A stretch of 43,391 bases of DNA. Origin: a virus. The notes under the pieces were generated by a model. That model saw only the letters and a program-made list of their open reading frames with translations, did no database searches and was not told the DNA's origin. This document shows, in pieces, positions 32,577 through 39,033 of the stretch (position 1 is the stretch's first letter; the number at the start of each line of letters is the position of its first letter). The DNA is taken from positions 1-43,391 of the IMG/VR virus record IMGVR_UViG_3300020202_000035. One strand, written 5' to 3'. Made by a program: the position numbers and the translations under genes.

Positions 32577-32604
32577 ATTATACTAAAATAGCTCGCTATA
32601 TCAA
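32577..32604 (-). promoter_or_regulatory. Promoter of hicBA with operator-like palindrome
   Basis: On the minus strand, TTGATA (32604-32599) and TATAAT (32582-32577) are 16 bases apart. Between them lies ATAGC-GA-GCTAT (32599-32588), an inverted repeat. Beside the -10 are two near-identical ten-base direct repeats, TATAATTTGG and TATATTTTGG. HicB or another local repressor probably binds here. Confidence 0.68.
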
Positions 32605-32686
32605 AAACCATACAACCCCTAGTGTCTGGTCAGAATTTGTGAACAAATAAATCGTCGTGCCTTTAATTGTCAGTAGTGAGCTCATG

Positions 32687-33025
32687 TCATTTCTTGCGAC
32701 CAAATATCATGATCCTTCCGATATTTATAGCACCCGTAATAACCAAAGCTGCCATACCAGCAGGAAAGAACACCCCTGCTAGCGCTCTTCCAAATTCAGA
32801 CAAATTTAGATGGTTGACCCAAATGGCGATTAATACGAATGATACGCCGACCAGAAGAAACAATAGTCCAGCTTTCATGGAAAGTTTTATTCTTTGATCA
32901 AAGCTCAATAATTCGACACGGTGTGAAAATGCTTTGCCGCATTTCGCACACTGAATCACTTTTCCGCAGTCTTCGCTCGATATCTCAAGTGTTTCGCCAC
33001 AATGTGGGCAGATTGCCTTATTCAT
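32687..33025 (-). CDS. Zinc-ribbon membrane protein, unknown function
   Basis: A 112-residue protein. The N-terminus is a zinc ribbon (C6-x2-C9 and C26-x2-C29). Two membrane segments follow (about 50-70 and 82-102). Small zinc-ribbon membrane proteins of this kind are common in bacteria and phages without a fixed function. The start at 33025 is preferred since AAGGA stands eight bases before it. It lies downstream of a ribbon-helix-helix gene on the same strand; a superinfection-exclusion or lysogenic-conversion role is possible. Confidence 0.72.
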   Translation of the reverse strand: MNKAICPHCGETLEISSEDCGKVIQCAKCGKAFSHRVELLSFDQRIKLSMKAGLLFLLVGVSFVLIAIWVNHLNLSEFGRALAGVFFPAGMAALVITGAINIGRIMIFGRKK

Positions 33026-33045
33026 TCTCATTATCCTTGTGGCTT

Positions 33046-33324
33046 TTATTGTGAAGAACATGTTTTCTTTGAAAGAGCATCGACCTTAATCTGCTCCTCG
33101 AGAGCCTTCCTTCTAAAATAAAGAGCGATCCACTCCCCATCTCCTACTCTGGCAAAAATCGCTATTCCATTGATGGTTGCCGCAGCAAAAAGGACAAAGC
33201 ACTCGAACGAGTCTATAGAATATGAGTTCCAGTTATTTTTATTAAAGGCTTGGTATGCTATAGCTAGAAGAGATAGGTTCGCCCAAACAGCCAGCACCCT
33301 GCACGCGATAATTAACTTGTTCAT
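33046..33324 (-). CDS. Small two-segment membrane protein
   Basis: A 92-residue protein with membrane segments near residues 6-26 and 40-58, followed by a charged cytoplasmic tail (YFRRKALEEQIKVDALSKK). Its ATG overlaps the stop of the ribbon-helix-helix gene (ATGA). It is likely expressed in lysogens with its neighbours. No family is recognised. Confidence 0.7.
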   Translation of the reverse strand: MNKLIIACRVLAVWANLSLLAIAYQAFNKNNWNSYSIDSFECFVLFAAATINGIAIFARVGDGEWIALYFRRKALEEQIKVDALSKKTCSSQ

Positions 33325-33533
33325 TTCTTTTTCCTTTTCTTTTGCTTCATCGCTTTATCAAAATCCACAGGCATAATGGCCTTGATTCCGTTTTTTTGCA
33401 CGTAGCGTATCACGCCGTCCACAGCCTTTCGAACAATGCTGGCCACACTCATCTCTGATTCTTTCGCTATTTTTTCTAATGCTTCTTTTTGATCCTCAGA
33501 GATTCTAAACCCAATCCAGCCGTGCTTTTTCAT
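33321..33533 (-). CDS. Ribbon-helix-helix DNA-binding protein (leftward)
   Basis: A 70-residue protein beginning MKKHGWIGFRISEDQKEALE, with the second part KESEMSVASIVRKAVDGVI, the strand-helix-helix layout of Arc/CopG-type repressors. A very basic C-terminal tail (KQKKRKKK) may add DNA contacts. It is divergent from the rightward ribbon-helix-helix gene at 33742, as repressor pairs in phage switches often are. It probably regulates this region. The ribosome site is weak. Confidence 0.78.
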   Translation of the reverse strand: MKKHGWIGFRISEDQKEALEKIAKESEMSVASIVRKAVDGVIRYVQKNGIKAIMPVDFDKAMKQKKRKKK

Positions 33534-33700
33534 CCTATCTGCTATAGCGAGCTGATTGCAAGCCTGCTTGTTTATTTTTGTTGATCATTGATTATATTTT
33601 TAATCTTTTCACTTGCTCCGCCGATGAACATGGAGTAATGGAAACCCCGCATCAATTTCTAGGGCAGCCCCTATTCCCAAATGAACTCAGAAATAATATG

Positions 33701-33729
33701 TTGACACGTTTCTCGTCACGGTGTAAATA
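33701..33729 (+). promoter_or_regulatory. Early rightward promoter (sigma70-like)
   Basis: A perfect -35 TTGACA (33701-33706) is 17 bases from TAAATA (33724-33729). The palindrome at 33720-33733 covers the -10, so bound repressor would block it. It would drive the ribbon-helix-helix, excisionase-like and probably downstream early genes. Confidence 0.66.
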
Positions 33730-33733
33730 CACC
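33720..33733. promoter_or_regulatory. Operator-like palindrome, copy 1
   Basis: GGTGTA-AA-TACACC, two perfect six-base arms with a two-base centre, overlaps the -10 of the rightward promoter. The same palindrome with centre TA occurs at 34045-34058. Two copies in front of two successive regulatory genes point to one shared repressor. Confidence 0.75.
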
Positions 33734-33741
33734 TTCAACAT

Positions 33742-33933
33742 ATGCCAAACCAACGCAAAAAAGGCAAAAAGTTCTTGGGCACCTGGTTCTCACCAGAGGA
33801 GCTGGAAACTCTACGCCTTCTCGCAAAGCGCGAAGGCAAAACAATGTCACAAGTGTTGAAGGATCGTATTCATGAATATCTTAAAAAAAACCAAGACGCG
33901 AAAAACAAAACTGGTAGGAATCTGGATAAATAA
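33742..33933 (+). CDS. Ribbon-helix-helix DNA-binding protein (rightward, first)
   Basis: A 63-residue protein with KKFLGTWFSPEELETLRLLA then GKTMSQVLKDRIHEYL, the fold pattern of a CopG/Arc-type repressor: a beta strand containing 'GTWFS', helix A and helix B. A basic C-terminal tail ends it. It is the first gene after the operator-controlled promoter, so it may be the autorepressor. Its 3' end overlaps the next ribbon-helix-helix gene by 62 bases in another frame. Confidence 0.78.
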   Translation: MPNQRKKGKKFLGTWFSPEELETLRLLAKREGKTMSQVLKDRIHEYLKKNQDAKNKTGRNLDK

Positions 33934-34045
33934 GGAAGAGAAAGATCGCCTTGTTAAAATGGCGCAGAAAGACGGTCGAAGTCTTTCTAATTTCATCAAG
34001 AGAGAAATTCTTCGAATCCCTTCGAAGAAAACTTTTTGCCAATAG
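33872..34045 (+). CDS. Ribbon-helix-helix DNA-binding protein (rightward, second; overlapping)
   Basis: A 57-residue protein in a frame different from its neighbour: KTKLVGIWINKEEKDRLVKMA, then GRSLSNFIKREILRI. The strand-helix-helix pattern, with 'VGIWINKEE', is similar to the preceding protein, so the two look like tandem paralogues or partners of a heterodimer. It overlaps the first gene by 62 bases and ends at the second operator. Confidence 0.72.
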   Translation: MNILKKTKTRKTKLVGIWINKEEKDRLVKMAQKDGRSLSNFIKREILRIPSKKTFCQ

Positions 34046-34058
34046 GTGTATATACACC
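34045..34058. promoter_or_regulatory. Operator-like palindrome, copy 2
   Basis: GGTGTATATACACC is a perfect 14-bp palindrome directly before the ATG at 34060 of the excisionase-like gene. It shares both arms with 33720-33733. Binding here would block the start site, and could also stop transcription from upstream. Confidence 0.76.
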
Positions 34059-34059
34059 C

Positions 34060-34266
34060 ATGCGATTCGATAAATCCATTCTGACTCTGAAAGAGTTTGC
34101 GGCCGAAGTCGGCCAGCATCGCGACACCGTGATACGCTACATCATCCTTAAAGGAAAATGTCGTTTCACGCGAAATGGTCCGCGTGGCCAGTACCGCATC
34201 CGCCGAGAATGGGCGGATGAATATCACAACCATCACACCTTTGGCGGAAACGCGTACGGCAAATGA
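34060..34266 (+). CDS. Excisionase-like or MerR-type helix-turn-helix protein
   Basis: A 68-residue protein with SILTLKEFAAEVGQHRDTVI (helix-turn-helix) followed by a wing and GQYRIRREWADEYHNHH, the order of small excisionase-family (DNA-binding, winged HTH) proteins. Such a protein could steer the integrase toward excision or act as a Cro-like regulator. The ATG at 34060 is chosen over a TTG upstream at 34036. The operator ends one base before the ATG, and no ribosome site is left, so initiation may be leaderless. Confidence 0.76.
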   Translation: MRFDKSILTLKEFAAEVGQHRDTVIRYIILKGKCRFTRNGPRGQYRIRREWADEYHNHHTFGGNAYGK

Positions 34267-34445
34267 CCCACGATCGCAAATGCTTTGTCTGTGGAACACC
34301 ACACGGATCCAAGGACGCTTCTGGCAACGATATTAAATTTCACGCCTACCTCATCGGCACAAAGGCATACGTCAAATGCGATGTATGTGAGACCACCGAA
34401 ATCAAAGCACGAAAATATGAACCTTACCAAAACCGAAATCGTTAA
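34263..34445 (+). CDS. Small putative zinc protein
   Basis: A 60-residue protein with two CxxC pairs (C7/C10 and C39/C42), a likely zinc ribbon. The ATG overlaps the excisionase-like stop (ATGA). It may be a nucleic-acid-binding partner of the early operon. No family is recognised. Confidence 0.7.
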   Translation: MTHDRKCFVCGTPHGSKDASGNDIKFHAYLIGTKAYVKCDVCETTEIKARKYEPYQNRNR

Positions 34446-34509
34446 ATCGATCGCAGGAGCTTTAGGGATCGCCGTGATCACCTACCTCATGCTTCTCGTC
34501 CTCCAATAA
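34417..34509 (+). CDS. Single-segment membrane micro-protein (30 aa)
   Basis: A 30-residue protein with a polar start (MNLTKTEIVK) and one hydrophobic helix (SIAGALGIAVITYLMLLVLQ). It starts inside the preceding gene, overlapping by 29 bases in another frame. It resembles other 26-32 residue membrane ORFs in this genome (41074, 41223). Translation is plausible but not proven. Confidence 0.48.
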   Translation: MNLTKTEIVKSIAGALGIAVITYLMLLVLQ

Positions 34510-34510
34510 A

Positions 34511-34540
34511 AAAGGCTCAACGCGCCAACGTCGAGCCTTT
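34511..34540. terminator. Imperfect hairpin between control and recombination genes
   Basis: AAAGGCTC and GAGCCTTT enclose a loop with a further short ACG/CGT pairing. In the plus direction the following T run is only three long, so termination would be weak. In the minus direction six T follow, which is a better terminator. Early transcription into recT probably reads through. Confidence 0.5.
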
Positions 34541-34557
34541 GCTAACAAAAACAAACC

Positions 34558-35526
34558 ATGAATCAAGTAATCGATAAACCGCAAGAAGTCAACCTTGCTA
34601 AACAAAGCAATGGAACCATCCGCGATTTGCTTCAAAAACAAAAGCAGCAGATCGCCCTAGCGCTTCCAGGACATCTCAATGCCGACCGTATGATGCGAGT
34701 CGCGCTCACCACGATCAATAAGAACCCCAAGCTGGCCAGTTGCACGCAAGCAAGTCTGCTTGCCTGCATCATGGATTGCGCCGCTCTTGGATTAGAACCT
34801 GATAACCGACGAGCGCATCTGATTCCATACGGCGACAAATGCACGCTCATCATCGATTACAAGGGTTTGGTCGAACTCATGATGAGAACAGGCCAGGTTT
34901 CATCGATCCACTCTGACGTCGTTTGCGAAAACGATGTGTTCTCCTACAACCTTGGAATTGTTGAGACGCACAAGATCGACTTCAGACAGCCTCGCGGAGA
35001 AATGTACGCGGCATATGTCATCATCACCTTCAAGGATGGATCGAAAAAATGCGAGGTGATGACACGCGAAGAAATCGATTCCATCCGCAAGCGATCGCGG
35101 GCTGGCAAGGATGGACCCTGGGTAACCGACTATCATGAGATGGCCAAGAAGACTGTCTTTCGCCGTGCTTCCAAATGGGTGCCGCTTTCGGCCGAGCTAC
35201 AAGAAACCCTCGAACGCGACGGCGATGTTTTAGACGTCCACGCCGAGAAGATCGTCGATATCAAAAAACCGCTCTTCTCTAAGCCCGACGAAGCGATTGA
35301 CCTTCCTAATGAAGCCACCGAGGAATCTCCGCTTCCCTCTTCCGACGGAATGAAGACCCGCGAGTTTAATCGCATTTGCCAGGATCAGAAGCTCGGACTC
35401 GGGGAAGTCCTCAACCATCTTGGCGAGCTCGGATATCCTTCCTTCGAAGAAGTTCCCGACAACGTCTTTGAAGCCATCAGGAAGAATCCCGCGGCATTCG
35501 CCAAGAAGATCCAAGCAACGAAGTAG
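34558..35526 (+). CDS. recT: RecT-family single-strand annealing protein
   Basis: A 322-residue protein. RecT motifs are clear: RMMRVALTTINKNPKLASCT, SLLACIMDCAALGLEPD, AHLIPYG and CTLIIDYKGLVELMMRTG. The core is residues about 20-215, and a variable acidic C-terminal tail follows. The protein anneals homologous strands in phage recombination. It works with an exonuclease, here probably the nuclease at 36581. The order RecT, small genes, nuclease is a common module. No strong ribosome site precedes the ATG. Confidence 0.9.
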   Translation: MNQVIDKPQEVNLAKQSNGTIRDLLQKQKQQIALALPGHLNADRMMRVALTTINKNPKLASCTQASLLACIMDCAALGLEPDNRRAHLIPYGDKCTLIIDYKGLVELMMRTGQVSSIHSDVVCENDVFSYNLGIVETHKIDFRQPRGEMYAAYVIITFKDGSKKCEVMTREEIDSIRKRSRAGKDGPWVTDYHEMAKKTVFRRASKWVPLSAELQETLERDGDVLDVHAEKIVDIKKPLFSKPDEAIDLPNEATEESPLPSSDGMKTREFNRICQDQKLGLGEVLNHLGELGYPSFEEVPDNVFEAIRKNPAAFAKKIQATK

Positions 35527-35528
35527 CC

Positions 35529-35642
35529 ATGGCCAATAAGAACCAGAAACAAATCCGTCGCGCCCACCAGCGCCAACAAAAAATCCTCAACCGCAAACCG
35601 TTCCCAAAACAACCAGGGAGCCGAAAAGCCAAAACCCAATGA
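35529..35642 (+). CDS. Very basic 37-aa protein
   Basis: A 37-residue protein, about one third Lys and Arg (NKNQKQIRRAHQRQQKILNR). It starts two bases after recT ends and its stop overlaps the next ATG (ATGA). Its charge suggests nucleic-acid binding. Tight coupling supports translation. Confidence 0.56.
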   Translation: MANKNQKQIRRAHQRQQKILNRKPFPKQPGSRKAKTQ

Positions 35643-35944
35643 AACCCACTCTTGTTGAAGAACCTATGAACCTAGATGACCTATTCGCGACCCACGCGAT
35701 TACCGAAGTTACCGACGCCGTCAAAGACCTTTGCTTTCAAAACTGGCCACATATCTCGCGAATCCTGAGCACTTCCGAGACGGCTAAAATCGGCCTTAGC
35801 TTCTCCGTTGAGATCGACCGTTCAGGAGCACAGCCGAAAATTACCACGCGCATCAGTTACGCTGAAAAGCACAAAGACGAGCGCGAGTCGTATATTCGCG
35901 ATCCACGCCAACGCGACTTCATCGAGGAAGGAGGCAAGCAATGA
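35639..35944 (+). CDS. Early-operon protein, unknown function (101 aa)
   Basis: A 101-residue protein with LATHAITEVTDAVKDLCF-like helices, then a beta-rich part with AKIGLSFSVEIDRSGAQPKI. The start overlaps the micro-gene stop and the stop overlaps the next ATG (ATGA). It is a small member of the recombination operon; no family is recognised. Confidence 0.7.
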   Translation: MKPTLVEEPMNLDDLFATHAITEVTDAVKDLCFQNWPHISRILSTSETAKIGLSFSVEIDRSGAQPKITTRISYAEKHKDERESYIRDPRQRDFIEEGGKQ

Positions 35945-36216
35945 GCCGTGTCCGACTATCCCTTGAAGACGCTGAATCCGTCATTCCGAAGACCGAGTTT
36001 GTCCATACCTTTGTAAACCCGCAGGGAGGCATCTTGATCGGTACCGAGCTCAAGCGAGAAGAAATCATGGAGCGCATCGCCGAGCACGGTTGCGAGATTG
36101 GTGGTCCTGAATCAATCCGCATGGAGCATGGCCTGGTCGTGATTGAAGACGGCCGAGCCATGTTCGTGGCTACCACCAAAGAAATCGAACGATTTGAAAG
36201 GTTGGTGGAATCATGA
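35941..36216 (+). CDS. Early-operon protein, unknown function (91 aa)
   Basis: A 91-residue protein with HTFVNPQGGILIGTELKREE then MEHGLVVIEDGRAMFVATTK. No known motif appears. Both ends overlap neighbours by ATGA, so it is translated with them. Confidence 0.7.
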   Translation: MSRVRLSLEDAESVIPKTEFVHTFVNPQGGILIGTELKREEIMERIAEHGCEIGGPESIRMEHGLVVIEDGRAMFVATTKEIERFERLVES

Positions 36217-36584
36217 ACCCATTCTCCGACACCCTTCGCACCGTCGCTGACTTTTTCGACGATCATCCTGAGCTCGAACACCCTGGAAGTTACCAGTCAT
36301 TCCATGTTTTTGTATCCAAAAAGGATCTTCCAAGGATCGCCCGCATCCTTGGCACGTTCGAGAAAAGAGTCTGCGACAACTGGTTCTTTTTAATCAAACG
36401 CATCGGAAGCGCTGAGATTCATTTCAACTGCTCACGAAAGGAGTCGTGCACGCAAGTCGTTGTGGGCAAGAAAACCATCAAAGTTCCCAAAGTTGTTGTG
36501 GAAGAAGAGAAGGTCGTTGACGACATCCAGTGGGTTTGTCCTGACAGTGTCTTCAGCCTTGAGACAGAAGGAGCCGCTAAATGA
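36213..36584 (+). CDS. Early-operon protein, unknown function (123 aa)
   Basis: A 123-residue protein with HVFVSKKDLPRIARILGTFE and a beta segment with SAEIHFNCSRKESCTQVV. The C-terminus is acidic with VVEEEKVVDDIQWVCPDSV. No family is recognised. It precedes the nuclease gene with an ATGA overlap, and might be its partner. Confidence 0.72.
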   Translation: MNPFSDTLRTVADFFDDHPELEHPGSYQSFHVFVSKKDLPRIARILGTFEKRVCDNWFFLIKRIGSAEIHFNCSRKESCTQVVVGKKTIKVPKVVVEEEKVVDDIQWVCPDSVFSLETEGAAK

Positions 36585-37648
36585 TCCGTCCACTCACGAG
36601 CGCGTCCAATCTACACCGTCGCAAGCTTTGCCCAGGCTCCGCACGACTGGAAGCGCAATGCGACCCTGAGAAAGAAAGCGGCGAATCAGCCGAAGGGACA
36701 CTCATGCACGCCTATATGGCTGGAACAGCCTCTTATTCTCCATTCTTAGATGAAGAGAAGTGGTGTCTCGATTTCTGCCAAGGCCATATCGATCGAATAA
36801 CCGACGAGATCTTCCCCAACAACGAGTTTCAAACCGAAAAAGAAGTCACTTTGTCATTCGACGACAAAGAGTTTGGGCACGCCGACTTTATCCGATACGG
36901 CAACACCAAAGCCATGGTGGTTGATTATAAGTTTGGACGACTTCCCGTCGATCCCGCGGAAGCTAACATGCAGCTTCGCGCTTACGCCGTCATGGTCGCC
37001 GACACCTACCTTTGCCGATACGTGTATTGCTTCATTCTGCAACCCCGTGCCGAAGAAGACGATCGCATCACCGCCACGGTTTACGGCACCGACGATATCG
37101 AGAAAGCTCGCGCGGAGATCCGAGAGATCCTCAAAACCTGCGACAAACCCGACGCACCGCTCAATCCTGGCATGGAACAATGCCGATACTGCCGCGCCAA
37201 GTCCACTTGTCCCGCTCTGAATCAGCAACTCGAAGAGATCACGATTGTTGATCAAAACGCCATCACCTCCCAGAACGCCGCAGATCTTTACCGACGCGCC
37301 AAGCTTGTTGAGAAACACATCGACGCGATCAAATCCAAGATTTTTCTCATGGTTCAAAATGCTGAGGCTGAGAACCGAAAGATTCCAGGACTCACCCTAA
37401 AACCTGGAACCAAAAGGAGGATCGTCAATGACACTAGCCAAGCTTATCAATCACTCGCGCACGTCCTCACACCGCAAGCTTTTGCTTCATGCTGTACTGT
37501 CAAAATCTCTGATCTCGATGCCGCTTACAAAAGCGCAACGGGCAAGACAGCGAAAGAAGCAAAAGCCGAACTGGAAGCCATCCTGGCATCCGTCGGATGT
37601 TTAGAAATGAAACACTCTGAACCGTCGCTCGTTCTCACCAAAGAATAG
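36581..37648 (+). CDS. Cas4/RecB-like PD-(D/E)XK nuclease with likely Fe-S cluster (DUF2800-type)
   Basis: A 355-residue protein. Catalytic order: His43 (EGTLMHAYMAG), Asp102 (GHADFIRYG), Asp115 and Lys117 (VVDYKFG), Gln131 (QLRAYA). Cys17 near the N-terminus and Cys201, Cys204 and Cys210 near the C-terminus of the core give the four cysteines expected of a Cas4/AddB-type iron-sulfur cluster. Proteins of this type accompany RecT in many phages and probably resect DNA ends. The C-terminal region from about 240 is less clear. It starts with an ATGA overlap and ends 18 bases before the O-like gene. Confidence 0.84.
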   Translation: MIRPLTSASNLHRRKLCPGSARLEAQCDPEKESGESAEGTLMHAYMAGTASYSPFLDEEKWCLDFCQGHIDRITDEIFPNNEFQTEKEVTLSFDDKEFGHADFIRYGNTKAMVVDYKFGRLPVDPAEANMQLRAYAVMVADTYLCRYVYCFILQPRAEEDDRITATVYGTDDIEKARAEIREILKTCDKPDAPLNPGMEQCRYCRAKSTCPALNQQLEEITIVDQNAITSQNAADLYRRAKLVEKHIDAIKSKIFLMVQNAEAENRKIPGLTLKPGTKRRIVNDTSQAYQSLAHVLTPQAFASCCTVKISDLDAAYKSATGKTAKEAKAELEAILASVGCLEMKHSEPSLVLTKE

Positions 37649-37666
37649 TGCGAATCACCAACCAAA

Positions 37667-38422
37667 ATGTCGAAGTTACCTTTCCTGCAACTCTACATTG
37701 GAGACTGGAAAAAGGATCCAGCACTGAGAATGTGCTCACCTTCCACACGCGGAATCTGGTTTGACTGGCTTTTAGATATGCACGAGCTCGATCGATGCGG
37801 GCAATTATCTGGTAGCGTCGCGCAATTAGCGCGAGCAGGAAATTGCACATGCGATGAAGTCGTTAGCACTCTGGCCGAATTAAAGTCCACCAACGCCGCC
37901 GATGTAACAGAGTGTAACGGAATTGTAACAGTCACCAACCGACGCATGTTACGCGAGTACCAAAGGAGGCTTTCGAACCTTGAAAGAGTCCAAAAACACC
38001 GCGTTCAAAGCGTCAAAAAACCTCCGAAAGAACGTGCCTGTAACAATCCTGTAACGGGGGATATATCATATATCAGAGATCATATTTCAGATAATACCCC
38101 AAACCCCAAAAATTGGTTTGATGGGAAATCTGAGAAGTTTGTCTCGTGGATCGTTCGGATCAATCAGCTTTTCGGAAGGAAGCCGAGCACCGCTTGGAGC
38201 CCCAAAGAGCTGTCGAAACTCTCCGAAGTCATGAACCGCCCCGATGCCGACTCAGAGATGAAGGAGATCGAAGACTACTACGCATCAGGCGACAAGTACG
38301 TCCGAAGAGACATCATCACCCTACTCAACAATTGGTCAGGAGAACTCGATCGATGGAGATCGAAGAAGAAATCAAAACCCGATGACCCGCGATTCCAATC
38401 ACCCACCCAAGGAGGATTTTAA
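37667..38422 (+). CDS. Phage replication initiator-like protein (O-like, DUF1376-type N-terminus)
   Basis: A 251-residue protein. The N-terminus, PFLQLYIGDWKKDPALRMCS, then GIWFDWLLDMHELDRCGQL, follows the DUF1376/initiator pattern. A winged-helix (about 30-110) and a linker with NPVTGDISYIRD precede a C-terminal helical domain. A DnaC-like loader follows by only one base, which is typical of an initiator and its partner. The gene contains origin-like iterons (37903-38055), as lambda O does. It would bind them and recruit the loader. Confidence 0.76.
   Translation: MSKLPFLQLYIGDWKKDPALRMCSPSTRGIWFDWLLDMHELDRCGQLSGSVAQLARAGNCTCDEVVSTLAELKSTNAADVTECNGIVTVTNRRMLREYQRRLSNLERVQKHRVQSVKKPPKERACNNPVTGDISYIRDHISDNTPNPKNWFDGKSEKFVSWIVRINQLFGRKPSTAWSPKELSKLSEVMNRPDADSEMKEIEDYYASGDKYVRRDIITLLNNWSGELDRWRSKKKSKPDDPRFQSPTQGGF
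37903..38099 (+). other. Candidate replication origin: TGTAAC iterons plus AT-rich tract
   Basis: TGTAAC occurs at 37903, 37913 and 37924, then at 38039 and 38050, always spaced 10-11 bases within a group. Immediately after comes an AT-rich tract (38061-38099) with repeated ATATCA-like words, a likely unwinding element. Iterons inside the initiator gene followed by an AT-rich tract is the lambda ori arrangement. Confidence 0.68.
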
Positions 38423-38423
38423 C

Positions 38424-39032
38424 ATGAACGAAGACCGCCCCTCGATCGAAGAGATCGACGCATTGCAAAACAACCAACAGAACGAAGCCTATCAGTTCGC
38501 GCTAGAACGAACCAAGAGACGTTATTTCGAGCTTTGCCCAGAACTTTACCGAAACACCCACGGAAACTTTCCTGGAGTCAACCGCGACGCGATGCGCAAG
38601 GTTTTAAGCTTCGATCCCAACTCCACCAAGGGCCTCTTACTTATCGGAGACACAGGGAAAGGAAAAACCACCGCCGCCTGGATGCTTTTGCAGAAGTTGT
38701 CTCACGTCGACTGCAAGATGATCCAAGCCGTTCGCGACCCTGAATTTTCACGCGAATATTCTAAGCGACTCGGAAACGGATCCGCCGATGCCTGGATCGA
38801 TCGCTTATGCCGCGTCGACATCCTCTTCATCGATGACCTTGGCAAAGCCGCCATCACCCCGCGCTACAAAGAACAGCTTTACGACGTCATCGACTCCCGA
38901 ATCAACAACCGCAAACCCACCATTGTGACCTCTCAATATAACCGAACCAAGCTCATTGAGCGCTTTGGAGATGAAGACGGCAAAGCCCTTGTAAGACGCT
39001 TCATCGAGTGGAGTGAAATCATCAATTTCTAA
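38424..39032 (+). CDS. DnaC-like helicase loader ATPase
   Basis: A 202-residue AAA+ ATPase. Walker A GDTGKGKT is at residues 75-82 and Walker B VDILFIDDLG at 131-140. The N-terminal 60 residues are helical. It would load the host replicative helicase at the phage origin. The start at 38424 has a GGAGG eight bases upstream; a longer in-frame start at 38382 is less likely. It begins one base after the initiator gene stop. Confidence 0.88.
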   Translation: MNEDRPSIEEIDALQNNQQNEAYQFALERTKRRYFELCPELYRNTHGNFPGVNRDAMRKVLSFDPNSTKGLLLIGDTGKGKTTAAWMLLQKLSHVDCKMIQAVRDPEFSREYSKRLGNGSADAWIDRLCRVDILFIDDLGKAAITPRYKEQLYDVIDSRINNRKPTIVTSQYNRTKLIERFGDEDGKALVRRFIEWSEIINF

Positions 39033-39033
39033 T

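Larger units (their letters stand above)
33534..33741. promoter_or_regulatory. Divergent control region (intergenic)
   Basis: This 208-bp intergenic region lies between divergent ribbon-helix-helix genes. On the minus strand there is a perfect TATAAT (33596-33591) with a poor -35, about 58 bases upstream of the leftward gene. An 11-mer shared in opposite orientation with the hicBA promoter, TATAGCGAGCT, is at 33543-33553. The rightward promoter and operator are listed separately. No long gene fits here. Confidence 0.55.

Noticed and set aside
33578-33859. A 93-residue plus-strand frame in the control region
   Set aside because: It runs through the promoter, operator and the first ribbon-helix-helix gene in a different frame and has no recognisable pattern.
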